This document shows positions 1 to 12,519 of a DNA stretch of 64,000 bases, in pieces (the stretch's first letter is position 1; every line of letters starts with the position of its first letter). Made by a program: the position numbers and the translations under genes. The DNA comes from Styela clava (taxonomy: Eukaryota > Chordata > Ascidiacea > Stolidobranchia > Styelidae): assembly GCF_964204865.1 (NCBI RefSeq), contig NC_135257.1:2418001-2482000 (forward strand). The letters run 5' to 3'. Under the pieces are notes generated by a model, which had not been told where the DNA came from, did not search any database, and worked only from the letters and a program-made list of their open reading frames with translations.

Positions 1-115
1 AGACTAGTCGAAAATTATCTCTCATTACCTGTAAGCGGCACGCGGTTTAGCGTTCTCAATAAAAATGATAGTTTTGATGATGTGAGCCAGTTTGTAAAGG
101 AAATGGATTTTTGCA

Positions 116-245
116 TAGCTCAGTGGTGATAGGATTTACATATTTATCCGGGGGAGCGGAAAGCCGATAATACGACTTAATCATATTGCGAACCACGGCC
201 TCTCGCCCAGTTACCATTCCATGTTGGGTATGGGTAGTAAACAAT
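116..245 (-). repeat. SINE tail fragment, reverse orientation
   Basis: Reverse-strand copy of the 3' part of the tRNA-derived SINE seen more completely near 16.9 kb and 30.2 kb. Shared blocks include the segment reading CGAGAGGCCGTGGTTCGC on the minus strand and the cytosine-rich stretch before the end. The box B part is missing, so this is a truncated copy. Confidence 0.7.
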
Positions 246-1571
246 TGATTTTACGTATGTTATGTAGAAGTTTCAGCCGAAAATACATTGAAGCGCAAAA
301 AAAGCATACGTTTATTGTGTTTAGTTTTATTCCAGTTTGTCTTTACCAGATATTGCAAAATGAACGAAAAAACGAGAATGTATGATGACGATTATCGTAA
401 GTAAGGCTTCGTCATAAGACAGTGAATAAGAACAAGTCGTGCTCTGATGCATTTTATGCCTGAAAGATCCGAGCAATTACGCTACGAGAAGAACTCGCTT
501 ACAGTGCCATCTTTAAACAAAGCAATCTGCCCATCACAAAAACATTTGGCTTTTTTTCAAATCAAATAAGGGGAAGTTTTTAAAGTTTTCCAAAAAGGGG
601 CGTGGCTCAGAAAGTTTAAGAACAACTGCTATAAAACCTTGATAAACTTTTATTTGCATCATTTTAATGGCAAAGGTCGGTATTCAATAAAGTCAGCTGA
701 AAGTTAACCAAATGGACTACAAGTGAAATAATTTACGACTCCAAAACTCTTGTCAGTTCAGTATTGAAATTCAACAGAAACAATGGGTATTCAAATTCAT
801 TTACCAGTATATTTAAACTGCAGCATTCAAATCATCTACCAATATATTAAACTATCCCTAAAATCAAACATTTGAAAGCCAGGTATCGAAATCTTCAAGT
901 GAAACAAATAAAGGTTTGGAAACAAAGGTAATGAATATTTTACCACAAAGTTGAATTTAAAAGTTTAATATTTTGCCACATTGTATTCACATCATAAAAA
1001 TTTAAATACATGAATATACTAAAAATTTGTTTATCAAATCAATCACAAACACCTGGCCCATGTGTCCAGTTTCATTTTTTCATAGAATCTTTATGTAAAG
1101 AATTTAGCCATGAATTTGTTGAATATCACACTAAAACTTTAGAAAGGAGAGCCCTGAAACATGTGTGGAAAAGAATGTGTTCCATTTGGATGATAGAATG
1201 CAATATTTACACCATAGCGAATGAGCATTTCACATTTTCCAACAAGTCTATGCTTATTTTCAGAATCAAAACTCAATGGGGAACATTGATATTTACATTA
1301 AGCCATTGCACATGCTCTTAATTGTGATATGCGATTGGTTGAATGGTAGCATATGATATCATTTGTACATTATAGAGTTTATAATTACAACAATTATCAA
1401 TAACGAAGTTCAAACCATAAGTTGGGAATATTTGAAGATGTCATTAATTAAAATTCATTTGAATTTAGTTCAAATAAGCTAAAAATATGAAACAAAACAA
1501 TGGCACATGATACAAGTTTCTGTTTCTGCAATATCTACTTTTGATTAAAAACAAATTAAAAGTATAAAAAA
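246..1571. other. No gene recognised (about 1.3 kb)
   Basis: AT-rich sequence downstream of the CYB561D2-like gene, which ends at 1572 on the minus strand. The 103-codon plus-strand frame at 1010-1321 has no recognisable domain or family resemblance. The segment may include the 3' UTR of the neighbouring gene. Confidence 0.5.
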
Positions 1572-2863
1572 TCAAATGGCAGGCTTCCTGGTTTTAGGTA
1601 AATATGCAGTTGTAACCTGATTCATAATCACAAGTGTGAGCCAACCAACACAAAACATGCTGAGATACCAAGTAAACCCAGATACATTGCCAGTGAACCA
1701 ATTTGAAAATAATCCAAGTGCAATAGTGCAGCATGCGAGAGTGAAACCCAGTAGACCAAATGTGGCATGGTATGTCTTCAGTTGCACAAGTTTCCAATTC
1801 TTAACTAAACTTGGATAAAGTAAAAATATACCACATGATGCCTGCACAACAATGTATATAACGGTGATTAATCCAAATATTCCATGCCATGATGTAAAAT
1901 GTGATTTAGAACGTTCGTATTTGTTGTAAAATATAACAACAAATCCAATCAATGCACACAGTACACAGCTGCACTGAAGAATCCAATGAACAGTGACTTT
2001 TGTTTTTCTTGATGCACGAAAAAGCAAGCTACTTTCTGGAGAGAAAACCAATATGGCTTCCACCATTAAAGTTGTAAAAGCGATTGTCATCAAGGTAGGA
2101 TGCCACGAAAACAAGCCTGTAAGGTTTCAGAAATATACTTATTAATCATTGTACGCATAAATATAACATGGGGATTGGTATCATCAGGCTTGGCGAATAC
2201 AACTGATAACTGTGAGAGTAGCCTATAGACTTGAAAACATGAAATGATTATTTTCAAGTAGACTATGCAATTTTATTACCACAAGGACAGTCAGAAATGG
2301 AACACCATACTTGATTTGTGAATGACACGTTATATCAATATAGAACTTTATATAACAAATTTTGAAAATTGAATACATATATCATCATATTTCCAGAAAT
2401 AACCTAAAACATAAATGTTGCCACTGCCAGATAACCACTACTGCACTATAAACTTACTTGCAAGACCTTCTATCATATATTTCGTTACATATGATCACAT
2501 TGCTGATTATGAAAAAACTGATATTTATTACCGTACCTACTATCTTACATTGCCGTACGCCATAACATCCTATAACTGTATAACGGTACAATCACTGAAT
2601 CATCTTTGACCATAAAATACAAAATGACAAGACTGCGATAACAGTCCACTGTTACGGTACTTACTTGATCCTGGGCTGGCCAGATATATTATAAATGCTG
2701 GGAAAGCAATTGCAATCAAATGAGCAACCATTGCACTTATAATTCGTAAGGTCCTTAAAACTTTTTCGCTTTTGCTTCTTTGATTAGTCTTCTTTGACGC
2801 ATTTGCACCACGAATAAGTGGTTGGTTCATTGATGAAAAATCGGACTTTTTAATAGATAACAT
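1572..2863 (-). CDS. CYB561D2: Cytochrome b561 domain-containing protein 2 (transmembrane reductase)
   Basis: Two-exon gene. Exon 1 runs from ATG 2863 (alternatives 2950 and 2830) to 2665, with donor GTAAGT. Exon 2 runs 2116-1572 after a TTACAG acceptor. The splice gives PGSSLFSWHP, which matches the CYB561D2 family across the junction. Strong family blocks follow: LVFSPESSLL, HWILQ, LLYPSL, KTYHATFGL and ending near LVIMNQV..AYL. Histidines at the expected haem-ligand positions are visible in FSWHP, VHWI, SWHG and TYHAT. About six hydrophobic segments are present, as expected. The family transfers electrons across membranes from ascorbate, reducing monodehydroascorbate or ferric iron; D1/D2 members act in endomembranes. 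The start is uncertain: the first 29 residues from 2950 look hydrophobic and unlike the family, so 2863 or 2830 is preferred. D1 versus D2 is not fully separable by eye. Confidence 0.93.
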
Positions 2864-3133
2864 AAAAGTTGTCCACAGTGTTCCAAGTCTGTCACTCCGG
2901 TTAACACTGTAAAATAAACTCCAGAATAACAGAAAAGTAAATGCTAACATCGCCCACTAGAGCTAACCATATATATAGCCATACAACCCGCCAGGTGGTT
3001 CCGAGGGAATTCGCAACCTCAATCGCGACTGAATTTTATTGTGCACATGAGTTCTCAACAAAGCATGCCCTCCCTCAATACGGTATTAAATGCCAATGTG
3101 GAAATGGTTGAGAGGGTTGTTCTTCCGTGACAA

Positions 3134-3600
3134 CGTGAGTTTTTGGACACGTTTAGTGGACGTAACGATCGTTTTGTTGTCATGTTGTTCTTGTTCTTGT
3201 TGGACACGTTTAGAGGACATAACGATCGTTTTGTTGTTATGTTGTTCTTGTTCTTGTTGTTGTTTGACACTTTTTGGACACCTAGTGGAAATATTAAAAA
3301 AGCGCTTTTCTCTTTGATCGCTAGACCACTTGCTTTGAAATTTTTAGTGGTAAAGATGAAATTTTTCTCCAGAAGGCTACTTTTATTTATTTCAAATATT
3401 TCTGTTAGCTCTGTGAGATTTGTTTTTGTTTGCCATGACGTCACCGAACGTTCTGCGGACATCGGACGCCATTTTGTTTCCTACTGTACTGCTTCGCTTG
3501 GTGTGAATATATTTGTAGACTGTGATCTTACGGTACGGTAAACCGTATACTGTACTGCGAACAGACGTGTCCATATATTTGGGCGTAGCTCTCTTGTTTC
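3134..3600 (+). repeat. Interspersed repeat with a 57-bp tandem duplication
   Basis: Two consecutive 57-bp units (3144-3200 and 3201-3257) both contain TGGACACGTTTAG, then AACGATCGTTTTGTTGT, then a run of TTGTTCT. Sequence on to 3600 is shared, in opposite orientation, with 39768-40030, including a segment around GAAATTTTTAGTGGTAAAGATG and the end motif reading TGCTCAAATATATGGACA. This looks like a non-autonomous mobile element. Long frames here are artefacts of the repeat. Confidence 0.65.
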
Positions 3601-4771
3601 TTTCTAATGATGGTTTATTGAAAGCAAGTCATTCAAAACATTTAATTAAGTATGGGAGAAAAACAGGTACTACAATTAAGTTAGTATGAAACAAATAGAT
3701 CCAACCTAGATACCGGTGTTCCAATATTATTATTTATTTATGGCAATTTTCAAGATTTTGTTTTGAGATCAACATCATTTGTGAATATTATTTTATTTAC
3801 GCTTGCATGTTGCATTCAAGTTTTATTCATAAAATATGTGGCATATATAAAAATGCGGATCACTTCCAAATATTGATATATAAACACTATTCGAAAACAC
3901 TTGTTTTTATGCGTCATAGAATCTACAATCTCTACGCAAATTTGAACCACACTTTGAACGCATTTATAATATCTCTGAATGTTAAGATTCCTATTTCACT
4001 ATTCATTCACGAGAATGGTACCGTAATGAGATAAATAAATTCTCTGACTAACTTGAAGTTTTGTATGAATGATTTTGATGTTAAACGCGATAAAGGATAC
4101 GCCAAGCGTTATCGGCACCAAACTGTAATCTACTGCCTCGCTAATTCAGGATGATGTTATTAATGAATACGCGGAACAATATCGCCGTCTTAGATATTCA
4201 CGAGGACTGGCAAATGTTTTTTTATTAGTGGATGTAAGTCGGTGAGAGATTGAACCACTTCTATAGCCTATTGCGTGAATCAGATCGCGGTAAAACGTTC
4301 TTTATTTCTCAATATATTATGCTCGATTTTTATCAGTTTTTTTTGCAATATAATAGCATACTGTATTTTTTTCCGAATAGAAAAATATTCAATAAAGAAG
4401 CAGTATATCGGTAAATATATGTCAAAAATGCCTGTATGAATGACAATGCAGCAGTACGATTTGACAATTAAATATGCTCGCCAAGCCACACAAAAGATTC
4501 CGCAGCCAAATAACAAAAGTAAAGAACTAAATAATGCATCAGAAGACAAAGAGTGGTGGTGCGTAATACGTTTTTACATCCTGTGGGCCTACCTGCCATC
4601 ATAACTGGTCTAAATCTAAACTAAGACGTACATAGCCTTTTTACGATCACGTGCCACTTAACCACCCTATATTCTAAACACGTACCTATTCTTCCGGAGA
4701 ACGATTAACTTAATAACGAGAATATCTGTCAGATACCGAAGACTTATCGATCGAAAGTTAGGGGATCTCCT
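3601..4771. other. No gene recognised (about 1.2 kb)
   Basis: AT-rich intergenic sequence upstream of the first cyclophilin gene. I see no convincing exon or element. It may hold the upstream promoter of that gene. Confidence 0.4.
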
Positions 4772-5010
4772 ACGTTACGCAACTCTATCAATTAGATTAG
4801 GCAATCAAGCATATTGACTAGTTGTGGCAACAATATACGTTTCACGCAGTCATCACGAATTGCCATCAAAGCATCCTTTCTGTCACATGACGAATGATAT
4901 GGATATTAAGCTTGTGTTGTATACTTTTGTAGCTTTGTATATTGGATTATCAGAAACCGCTTCCACGAAAAACATCAGAATCAACGCGACATTTGCGGTA
5001 GGTCTTTAAT
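4772..5010 (+). repeat. First exon and leader of cyclophilin gene 1, copy A of a duplicated block
   Basis: Nearly the same sequence recurs at 5748-5986, 976 bp downstream, covering upstream leader, first coding exon and donor. In this copy the exon reads from ATG 4887 (or 4899) to 4997 with donor GTAGGT. The encoded peptide has a hydrophobic signal sequence ([15 protein letters not shown]). Neither copy is followed by its own exon 2 before 6555, so both could splice to the same body as alternative first exons. Confidence 0.8.
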
Positions 5011-8000
5011 TTTTTATTTATAAAAAATTTATTTATTAAAATCGATAAGTAATAACAGAATCAAATTTTATTCGGGACATGATATATATATATAAATCCA
5101 CATCCAAATTGCGTCTGATCACGCCGTTTTTTCCCCGCGATTGGCAATGCTTTCCAGTAAGCAAATGCCATTGCTTGGATTTAATAGTCCTCATTTAACA
5201 AAAAAGCGTTTCTCTAAAATGAGCATCACTGAACCTTAAGATGAAAAAAACTTAGTAGGCTATATTGCGACATCGGCCGTTCGACCGAAAATTGAACGCT
5301 TCGAGAGTTTCAACTTACGACTAAGAAATTGTGCCGTTCGCGCATCAGCCTGGATTAACAAGGCATCGAAAAAGACGAAAAGTTTCGTCACCCCCGGCCC
5401 AAAACAAAATTGGTTGATGAGAAGCAAACGAAGACTTGAAAACGAGATTATTTTACGGCGGAAGAGCTGTGGTTTACAAAAATGACTTGGTCTATTAACC
5501 CGTGATGTGGCAATTCGTGACTTAGGATCTTACCGACGAAGTATTTTACTGTGTACGTTCGTAAATATTTGAATAAATTAGTCTTGATGAAATTTACTCC
5601 CCCAAAGAATCTCTTTTACTCGTTAATGTGTTATTACCACTGAATTTTTCTCTTTGTTTTTTTTAGCTGTTTTTTGCGAATCAAATACGAATGCTAGTTT
5701 TAACTGTGTTGAAGTGTTTGGTTTGCATTATTGTAACAACAATTCGTATGTTACGCAACTCTATCAATTAGATAGGGTAACCACGCATAATGACTAGTTG
5801 TGGCAACAATATACGTTTCACGCAGTCATCACGAATTGCTATCAAAGCATCCTTTCTGTCACATGACGAATGATATGGAGATTAAGCTTGTGTTGTATAC
5901 TTTTGTAGCTTTGTATATTGGATTATCAGAAACCGCTTCCACGAAAAACATCAGAATCAACGCGACATCTGCGGTAGGTTTTTAATTTTTCATTTATAAT
6001 TGACTTCTTCCAATGTGAGTTGATTAAAGCGTGGAACGGCTGGTAGTTCCAATCAAAAATGTTTCCGACGCATTTTTCCGAATTGAATTAATTGAAATCA
6101 TCGTGTCAACAACCAATTCCTGTATATACTCTACACAGACACGACGTTAAATGATAAAATACTTTGTTTAACAAATAGCAGTCGTTTATAGTGGGATATG
6201 CTTTTGAGTCGGTTCATTCCACTGTTTGCTTGTGAATTAGTACATATGGACCCAACATTTGTAGTTTATATATAAGAACGAGAGAGATGTCTGGTTCAGG
6301 GGTTTACCTGAAGATGTCATTTGAACCAATGTTTACGTGTCAGATTTAAATCATTAATAATCCCCGGTTTGAGGTATGATTCACCATCATAATTCGAGCC
6401 ATCAAGTTTGTGGAGCTGATCACAACGATGCCGGATGCATCCTTCAGATCAAATTCAGGTCGTCGAATGAATAGAATACTGATTCATATACTTTGATAGC
6501 CATGGCTTTGTGCTGTGATTACTGAATGAGATTTAAAAACTATTTATATTATAGGTGTTTTTTGACATTACAAAACCAACAAAATCTAGTAATTATACAC
6601 AAAATGAAACAGTGAAAATCGTTATCGGACTCTTTGATGAAGAAGTGCCTAAAACAACAAAAAACTTTCGCACATTATGCACTGGGGAGGTTAGTACACA
6701 CAATAAATTGGTATACTCCTAACCCATTTGCCTAAATTGTAATGTGTATAAATTACAACAACTTGTGTTCATTTCGATATTCAAAAAAGACGAAGCTGCA
6801 AACTGTAAATTTTTGTTCATTTCTCATACTATTTTATTTCCACTATATCTACCGAGCGTTTCAATGGATACGCAGAGAGGCAGACGAATATAAATTAGCA
6901 TTTATTTTTTAAATATATAAGAAATACATAATTGTAACATTTATTAGAATATAGTACCTAGATTTTGATTATTGTCACTGACTCATCGTTGGTGCCAACT
7001 GCCAAAAGCATTGTCAAGGTAATTTATTTTATCTGATTTTCTTCCCTCGTCCTAGATTCTCATTACATTTTTTATTTTTAGCTCGGTATAGGTTACAAGG
7101 GATCAACGTTTCACAGGGTTATCGATGGATTTATGATACAAGGAGGAGATTATGAATTCGGAGATGGAACTGGAGGTAATACACAGGATAACCGGGAACA
7201 AAGAACGTATCCTCCCCTTTTTTCGAGTTTAAAGTAACAATGGTTCATGCAAAAGTTGCATTATATTTCGTGATAATAGTGGGCTTTTTGGCCATGTACA
7301 TCATTTGCGAAGCTTTCAACAAAAAAATCTTGAGAGCGATAATTTTTCGTTTGCAGTAACACTATGTCTAAAATTAAAAGAATAATGGATGGAAAGTGTA
7401 TGACATATTTCCGCATACAGCATCGAGTGTGGTGATCATATTCAATATTACAAGTTAAATCTTCTATTCATAAAACGTAATATTCCCTTCTTTATATGGC
7501 TTTACCTTATTTTTCGTGATTGTTTTAACTTCAGGTAAAAGTATTTACAAGGAGCTTGGAGATTTTGGATTTTTTGACGACGAAAATTTTAAAATTGACC
7601 ACTCCGCTCCTGAGTTCGTAAGTATGGCCAACGCCGGTCCAAACACGAATGGTGCTCAATTTTTCATTCTTCTCGAACCTGCGCTTTGGCTCGACAATCG
7701 ACATGTTGTTTTCGGTAAAGTACTGGAAGGAGAGGTAAGACCTTCTTTAAACATTGAAGTTAGAATCTATGGTGGGCAAATATTGTACAAGTTGGCCAAA
7801 TGCTCGTGATTTTACGTGATGAAGCATACGACAGATTCTTAACACAAATGAAGAGTTGGCTCACATGAATTACAGTATATACTGAAATATACATCGATGA
7901 TAAAATATAGTATAAAACATAACTGTATTCAAAATCTGATGTTTCAAATAAATTCCACCTTGCAAGTTTCAACTAAATAATTCATTTGTTTTTGCTTTAT

Positions 8001-8289
8001 TTGAGTTATCAAATATTCAACCCATAAGATCATACGCTGTAATGCGAGTCATTAATCATTTCAAAACTTCGTATATTTTTATCCCTAAAAATTATTCATT
8101 TATTTATATACATAAAATTGACATATTGATATGTTTCAGAAATACGTTAAAGAAATCGGCAAGATTCCGGTGGGCAAAGAAGACAGGCCTAAATATCCCA
8201 TTGTAATATCAAAATGTGGAACGTACGACTTGAAGAGGCCAATACCCATTGATGGATCTAGTACAACTTTTGTACATGGCGAACTTTGA
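4887..8289 (+). CDS. Secreted/ER cyclophilin (peptidyl-prolyl isomerase) with HGEL C-terminus
   Basis: Exons: 4887-4997 (or 5863-5973), 6555-6689, 7082-7175, 7535-7734 and 8140-8289; about 229 residues. Phases are 0, 0, 1, 0. The cyclophilin fold is clear: [52 protein letters not shown] and RHVVFGKV. All active-site positions known from cyclophilin A (Arg55, Phe60, Gln63, Asn102, Phe113, Trp121, His126) are present, so it should isomerise Xaa-Pro bonds and bind cyclosporin. The N-terminus is a signal peptide, and an NET sequon lies just before the core. The C-terminus is HGEL, resembling the KDEL/HDEL ER-retrieval signal, so ER residence is inferred. It is the first of three tandem cyclophilin genes. 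A polyadenylation signal AATAAA lies at 8309. It resembles PPIB but has a different C-terminal tail. Confidence 0.93.
5748..5986 (+). repeat. First exon and leader of cyclophilin gene 1, copy B
   Basis: Second copy of the block at 4772. Coding part ATG 5863 (or 5875) to 5973, donor GTAGGT. It differs from copy A by only a few codons (for example MDIK to MEIK and ATFA to ATSA), so the reading frame, signal peptide and splice phase are all kept. That suggests both are functional or the duplication is recent. Confidence 0.8.
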
Positions 8290-8314
8290 GTTCAATCGCA
8301 AAGACAATAATAAA

Positions 8315-9883
8315 TGTGAATATTGACGTATACATTACGTGTGCCAATCACTGAATAAATAGTTAGAGCATTTAATGCGGTTGTGTGTAGAAATATTAGT
8401 CTTACGGGCGATTGACTCGTGACCATTTTGTGGCCTATACTACAAGAATTTATTATATTTGAAAATGGTTTCGTCAAATTTATAAATATGTCTTGCAAGA
8501 TCGTGTAAAATCTTGTTATTATTTTGTTCGCTTTATCATTTAGTATGTTATGGTATATTGCAAAAACACGAGTTATTGACGCTTCGAGCTTATAAATTCA
8601 TTATTTATTCTTCTTCGTCGTGTTTCGCCATGGAAAAGGAGCAAGTGCGAGATGTATCAAAGGGTGCATATCAGTCTGAAAATTTAAAATCCGGGGGCGG
8701 GAGGGAGGTGTTAATAGCAGTAGTGTTATTCATCGTATTTGCGCGAACATGTTCCTTTGATGTCGTGATAAACAGCAACCCCCGTCTTGTTGTTTTTGTC
8801 TTATTAGACGTTAGAAGAACCAAAGCTGGTTATCGAGCATCGACACCCAAGATTCTAATATATACATATATTACTAATATCGCTTTTCGAACCTTGCTTT
8901 GCTTTAGTATGAGACTTCAAGATACGCATTCACTTGCGCAGCAGTTGAATATTGGGCCGAGGATTACATATACGGAGTAACGGAGAGCCATCCATCTTTT
9001 GCTTTTGGCTAAAGATGTACCAGAACAATATGCAAAAATCATACGCCAGAAAAATGACATTTCTGGCTAATATGGGATTGAGCGTGTTGGCATGCTTTCA
9101 TGTTGTCACAATATGTGTATATTAATTCTGTAGGCTGTTTATTCATAAGTTTAGAAAGAAAAAATTTCTGTTGATGCGACATTTATCTAATACTCGTATT
9201 CTGTGACGGGCCACCCTGGCCGAATGAAAATATATGGTCGCAAATATGGTGTATTTATATAACCGCAAATTGGTGCATTTCACAGATAATCCAATGAAGT
9301 TGAAAATAATCCAATAAAGTTGGTCTACTGAATTTTTCCATTGAGAGTTTCCGACCACCGCACTCGGGTTGTCTGTGAGCTCTCATATATATACAGTTTG
9401 CGTAACTTGGAAAAAAATAATTTTTGCTGCCAAAATTTTTTAATTAAACGGTTGAATTCACCATCACCTGAATGCTTCTGGTATTTTTGTGATTTTACGA
9501 TGTAATGATTCCTACACTTCCGAGTGTGCATCGCCTTGGCAAGAAAAAAAAAATTCTCATGCTTGAATTCATTCTTTTAAAAATGCATTACAAACGAATT
9601 GTGACACGTATCCAAAAACTCAAATATTACTTGATTTTAAAAATTCGCTCGCTCTCTGAAGAGGTTATTATTGCAACAATGTATTGATGCTTTGCATTGT
9701 CAACTGGTACGTAGTGAGTTGAATAGTCGACGTCGTTGGGTTTGAGTAAACTACTTGGCGAGTCCCCAAAGATGACACGTTATAATGACACGTCATCGAA
9801 ACACATTATTTCGAATTCAGAAGATAATTTCAAGGCTATCTTCACTCAGTACTGACCTACAACCATAGAAGAAGTCGGATAAA
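8315..9883. other. Spacer between cyclophilin genes 1 and 2; no gene recognised
   Basis: About 1.6 kb. A 155-codon frame at 8513-8980 has no recognisable family or splice logic. The last 150 bp before 9884 probably carries the promoter and 5' UTR of the next cyclophilin gene. Confidence 0.4.
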
Positions 9884-12519
9884 ATGAAGTGGTATTTTTT
9901 AGTCGTATTTTTGTTTGTTGTATCAATATGTTTGGTGTCTGGAGCAGATAAGCCTAAAGATGATCATCATAAGGACGACCATGAACATCATAAAGATGAC
10001 CACGAACATCATAAAGATGACCACGAACATCATACAGATGACCACGAACATCATAAGGATGATCACGAACATCACGACGACCACCATGATGAACATCATG
10101 ACGATAAGCATAATGCTGAACAAAAAGATGGTCACGGTAAAAACGACGATAAAGAATCTAAATCTCTTACAGAAGAAGAACTGGATGAGCATGAGAAAAA
10201 TAAAGGAAAGGAAAAGGACATGTCAGAAGAAATTCAAACAGAGAATGTTACATATAAAGCCACTTCGGCGGTAAATTTATTCATTTTAATGCATTTTTAT
10301 GTAATGTAAATCCCAGATCTGTAGATTTTATCGAAAGCGTTAAATAAATTTCAAATTGTTCCGATTCGCTAAAAAATCTGTTTTAATACGTTGTCATTAA
10401 GCGCAAGGTCATACAAATTGAACAACCCGATTTTGACAGGTACATCGAAACGTTTTTTTTTTTCGAAAACAAAAAAATGTTTCAAAAAACACGATCGGAT
10501 TGAAAATCTATGCTAAGGGTAAGAATACAATTCAATGCGAAAATAATTGGGTTGTTTCTTTTCATACTGGTAGGTGTATATGGACATATTGAAACCGGTA
10601 GAACACGAAGAAGGTCATAAAAATGAAACAGTAAGACTTATAATTGGATTGTTTGATCAAGATGTTCCCAAGACAGTACAGAATTTCCGAGATCTCTGCA
10701 CTGGTGCGGTAAGCAGAATTTTTACTCACTTTTAATTTGAAACCAACAGTTTGCTTTAAAATCAGTTGAGATTAAATAAAAATTTATTTCCACAGAAAGG
10801 ATTTGGATACAAGGATACCCCAATTCATTGTATATACGCATCATTCTTCATACAGGGTGGAGATTGGGAATTTAAGAATGGAACCGGAGGTTATTTTCAA
10901 TTTGGTCCCGACATTTATTTCTTTTATTATATTTTATTTATTCGTTTCAAAGTTAGTACCATTTGATAAGAATGATCTTGTCAATATGGGGTTTGAGAAT
11001 TGAAATACGCAGAACCAAATAGATATATGAAAATGTTAAAACATGTTTTGAATTGTTTCACTTTTGCGTTGTTGGATTTTTTTTCAGTATTTTGTTGTAG
11101 TTTGAGTATTGTATATATAAATGCACATTTCGCGTGCGAGTTATCACAAATTTCTAATGGATGGATTGTTACCGTGAATAATTTGCACAGAGATAGAACA
11201 GATCGTTTTATTCAAACTTTATCGCACTAATGATGTCTCGTGATCAATGAGTAGAGCGTACAGGTGCAAATCGTGTGATGTTGATTTAGGCAACACCTGT
11301 GCTGTTGTTACTATCTGAGAGCTTTAGCCATTAATAACTGTCTTCCCACTAAACATAACCAGTAAAACTCTCAATCATTTGAGTGTGTTAATACAAAATA
11401 CCATTTTCATAGCTAGCAGTCGTCGCGTTTTTTGGAACCTGATAACTGTCAGTCATTTTACATGGCACAGGTTTGTTAACACCTAACCCGAATATGCTCT
11501 AACTAAACAGTAAAATAATATTAAAACAATTTAACAAATTGGCGTATTGAAAACTTTTTGCGAATATTTTTTTTTTCTGATAACTTATTTTATTTCATAT
11601 TGAACCCATCATTTCATTATTTTCTTACTGATGTTCAATATTTTGTCTAAAAAAGTTATCACAAGAAAATATCTTGAATAATGATGTACAAACCACTCCT
11701 GCCTAAGAATTACAGAGAAACTCCTTCGCTTAAGTGTGCTGAACTAAATATCAAATTTGATCAGATAGTGTAGAATTTCAAACTAACCATTTCATTTAAT
11801 AATAACTATGTAACATAAAAAAAATATTTCAAACTTTCTAAGTTTGGCATCTATATGTTTAAAGGAAGAAGTACTTTTAAAAATGAAACAACAGGACAAT
11901 ACTCTTACTTCGAAGCTGAAAACTATAAAATTGAACACAGTGATGCGGGATTTGTGACAACAGCTCCCAGGAAGGAAAACGAACACGGGTCGCAGTTCAT
12001 CATTACTTGCGAAGAATCCAACTGGATGAATGAACATCACGTCGTGTTTGGAAAAGTGCTTGAGGGACAGGTCGCATATTTTTTTCTACTTTAATAAAAA
12101 AGATAAACATGCGCACTCGTAAAATGCAGTAACTGATATTTCAAATACAAATTTTAACAAAAATAAACAAATTTATTCTTGATGTTTCCGAATTTGTACA
12201 CTGATTAATTTCTGCTTGTACAAACATTTAATATAGTTCGACTGATAAAAAATCAGTTTACTTCCTATTTTGGGGTTCAGGATTATACTTGATTTTGCTA
12301 AAACATATTTTTTAAAAACTCCAAAATATTTTGGTCTTGTTTAAAGAAAACTGTTTATTTTTTTAGAAACACATTAACGAGATCTCTTTCATTCACACCG
12401 AAGATAATAAGCATGCACCAAAATATCCTGTGATAATTACCGAATGCGGGATTCATAATCTGAAGGAACCCGTACTGGTGACATCGACTAGAACTACCCA
12501 TTCACATTCTGAGTTATAA
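9884..12519 (+). CDS. Divergent secreted cyclophilin with His/Asp-rich repeat domain and HSEL C-terminus
   Basis: Exons: 9884-10270, 10574-10708, 10796-10889, 11865-12070 and 12367-12519; about 324 residues with consistent phases 0, 0, 1, 0. Residues 1-20 are a signal peptide. Residues about 22-75 are tandem DDHEHHK heptads built on a 21-bp DNA repeat, then an acidic/lysine-rich linker. Such His/Asp tracts commonly bind Zn, Cu or Ni. The cyclophilin core follows ([39 protein letters not shown]). The usual FHRVI is IHCIY, so the catalytic arginine is cysteine. SMANAGP is TTAPRKE, so the Asn102 equivalent is proline. Trp121 and His126 equivalents remain. Isomerase activity is therefore likely weak or lost, leaving a binding or chaperone role. 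The C-terminus HSEL resembles an ER-retrieval signal. Intron positions match cyclophilin gene 1, indicating tandem duplication. The exon 4 acceptor (TTTAAAG) and exon 3 donor (GTTATT) are weak. Confidence 0.88.

Noticed and set aside
1010-1321. 103-codon plus-strand frame
   Set aside because: No recognisable domain, no repeat support, and composition like the surrounding AT-rich noncoding DNA.
3055-3462. 135-codon minus-strand frame with KNKNN repeats
   Set aside because: Its repeats come from the 57-bp tandem DNA duplication of an interspersed repeat.
8513-8980. 155-codon plus-strand frame after cyclophilin gene 1
   Set aside because: No family resemblance and no clear splice or start context; probably chance.
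9959-10120. CRISPR-like or satellite array of 21-bp units
   Set aside because: The units are in frame, code DDHEHHK heptads inside a signal-peptide exon and have no spacers.
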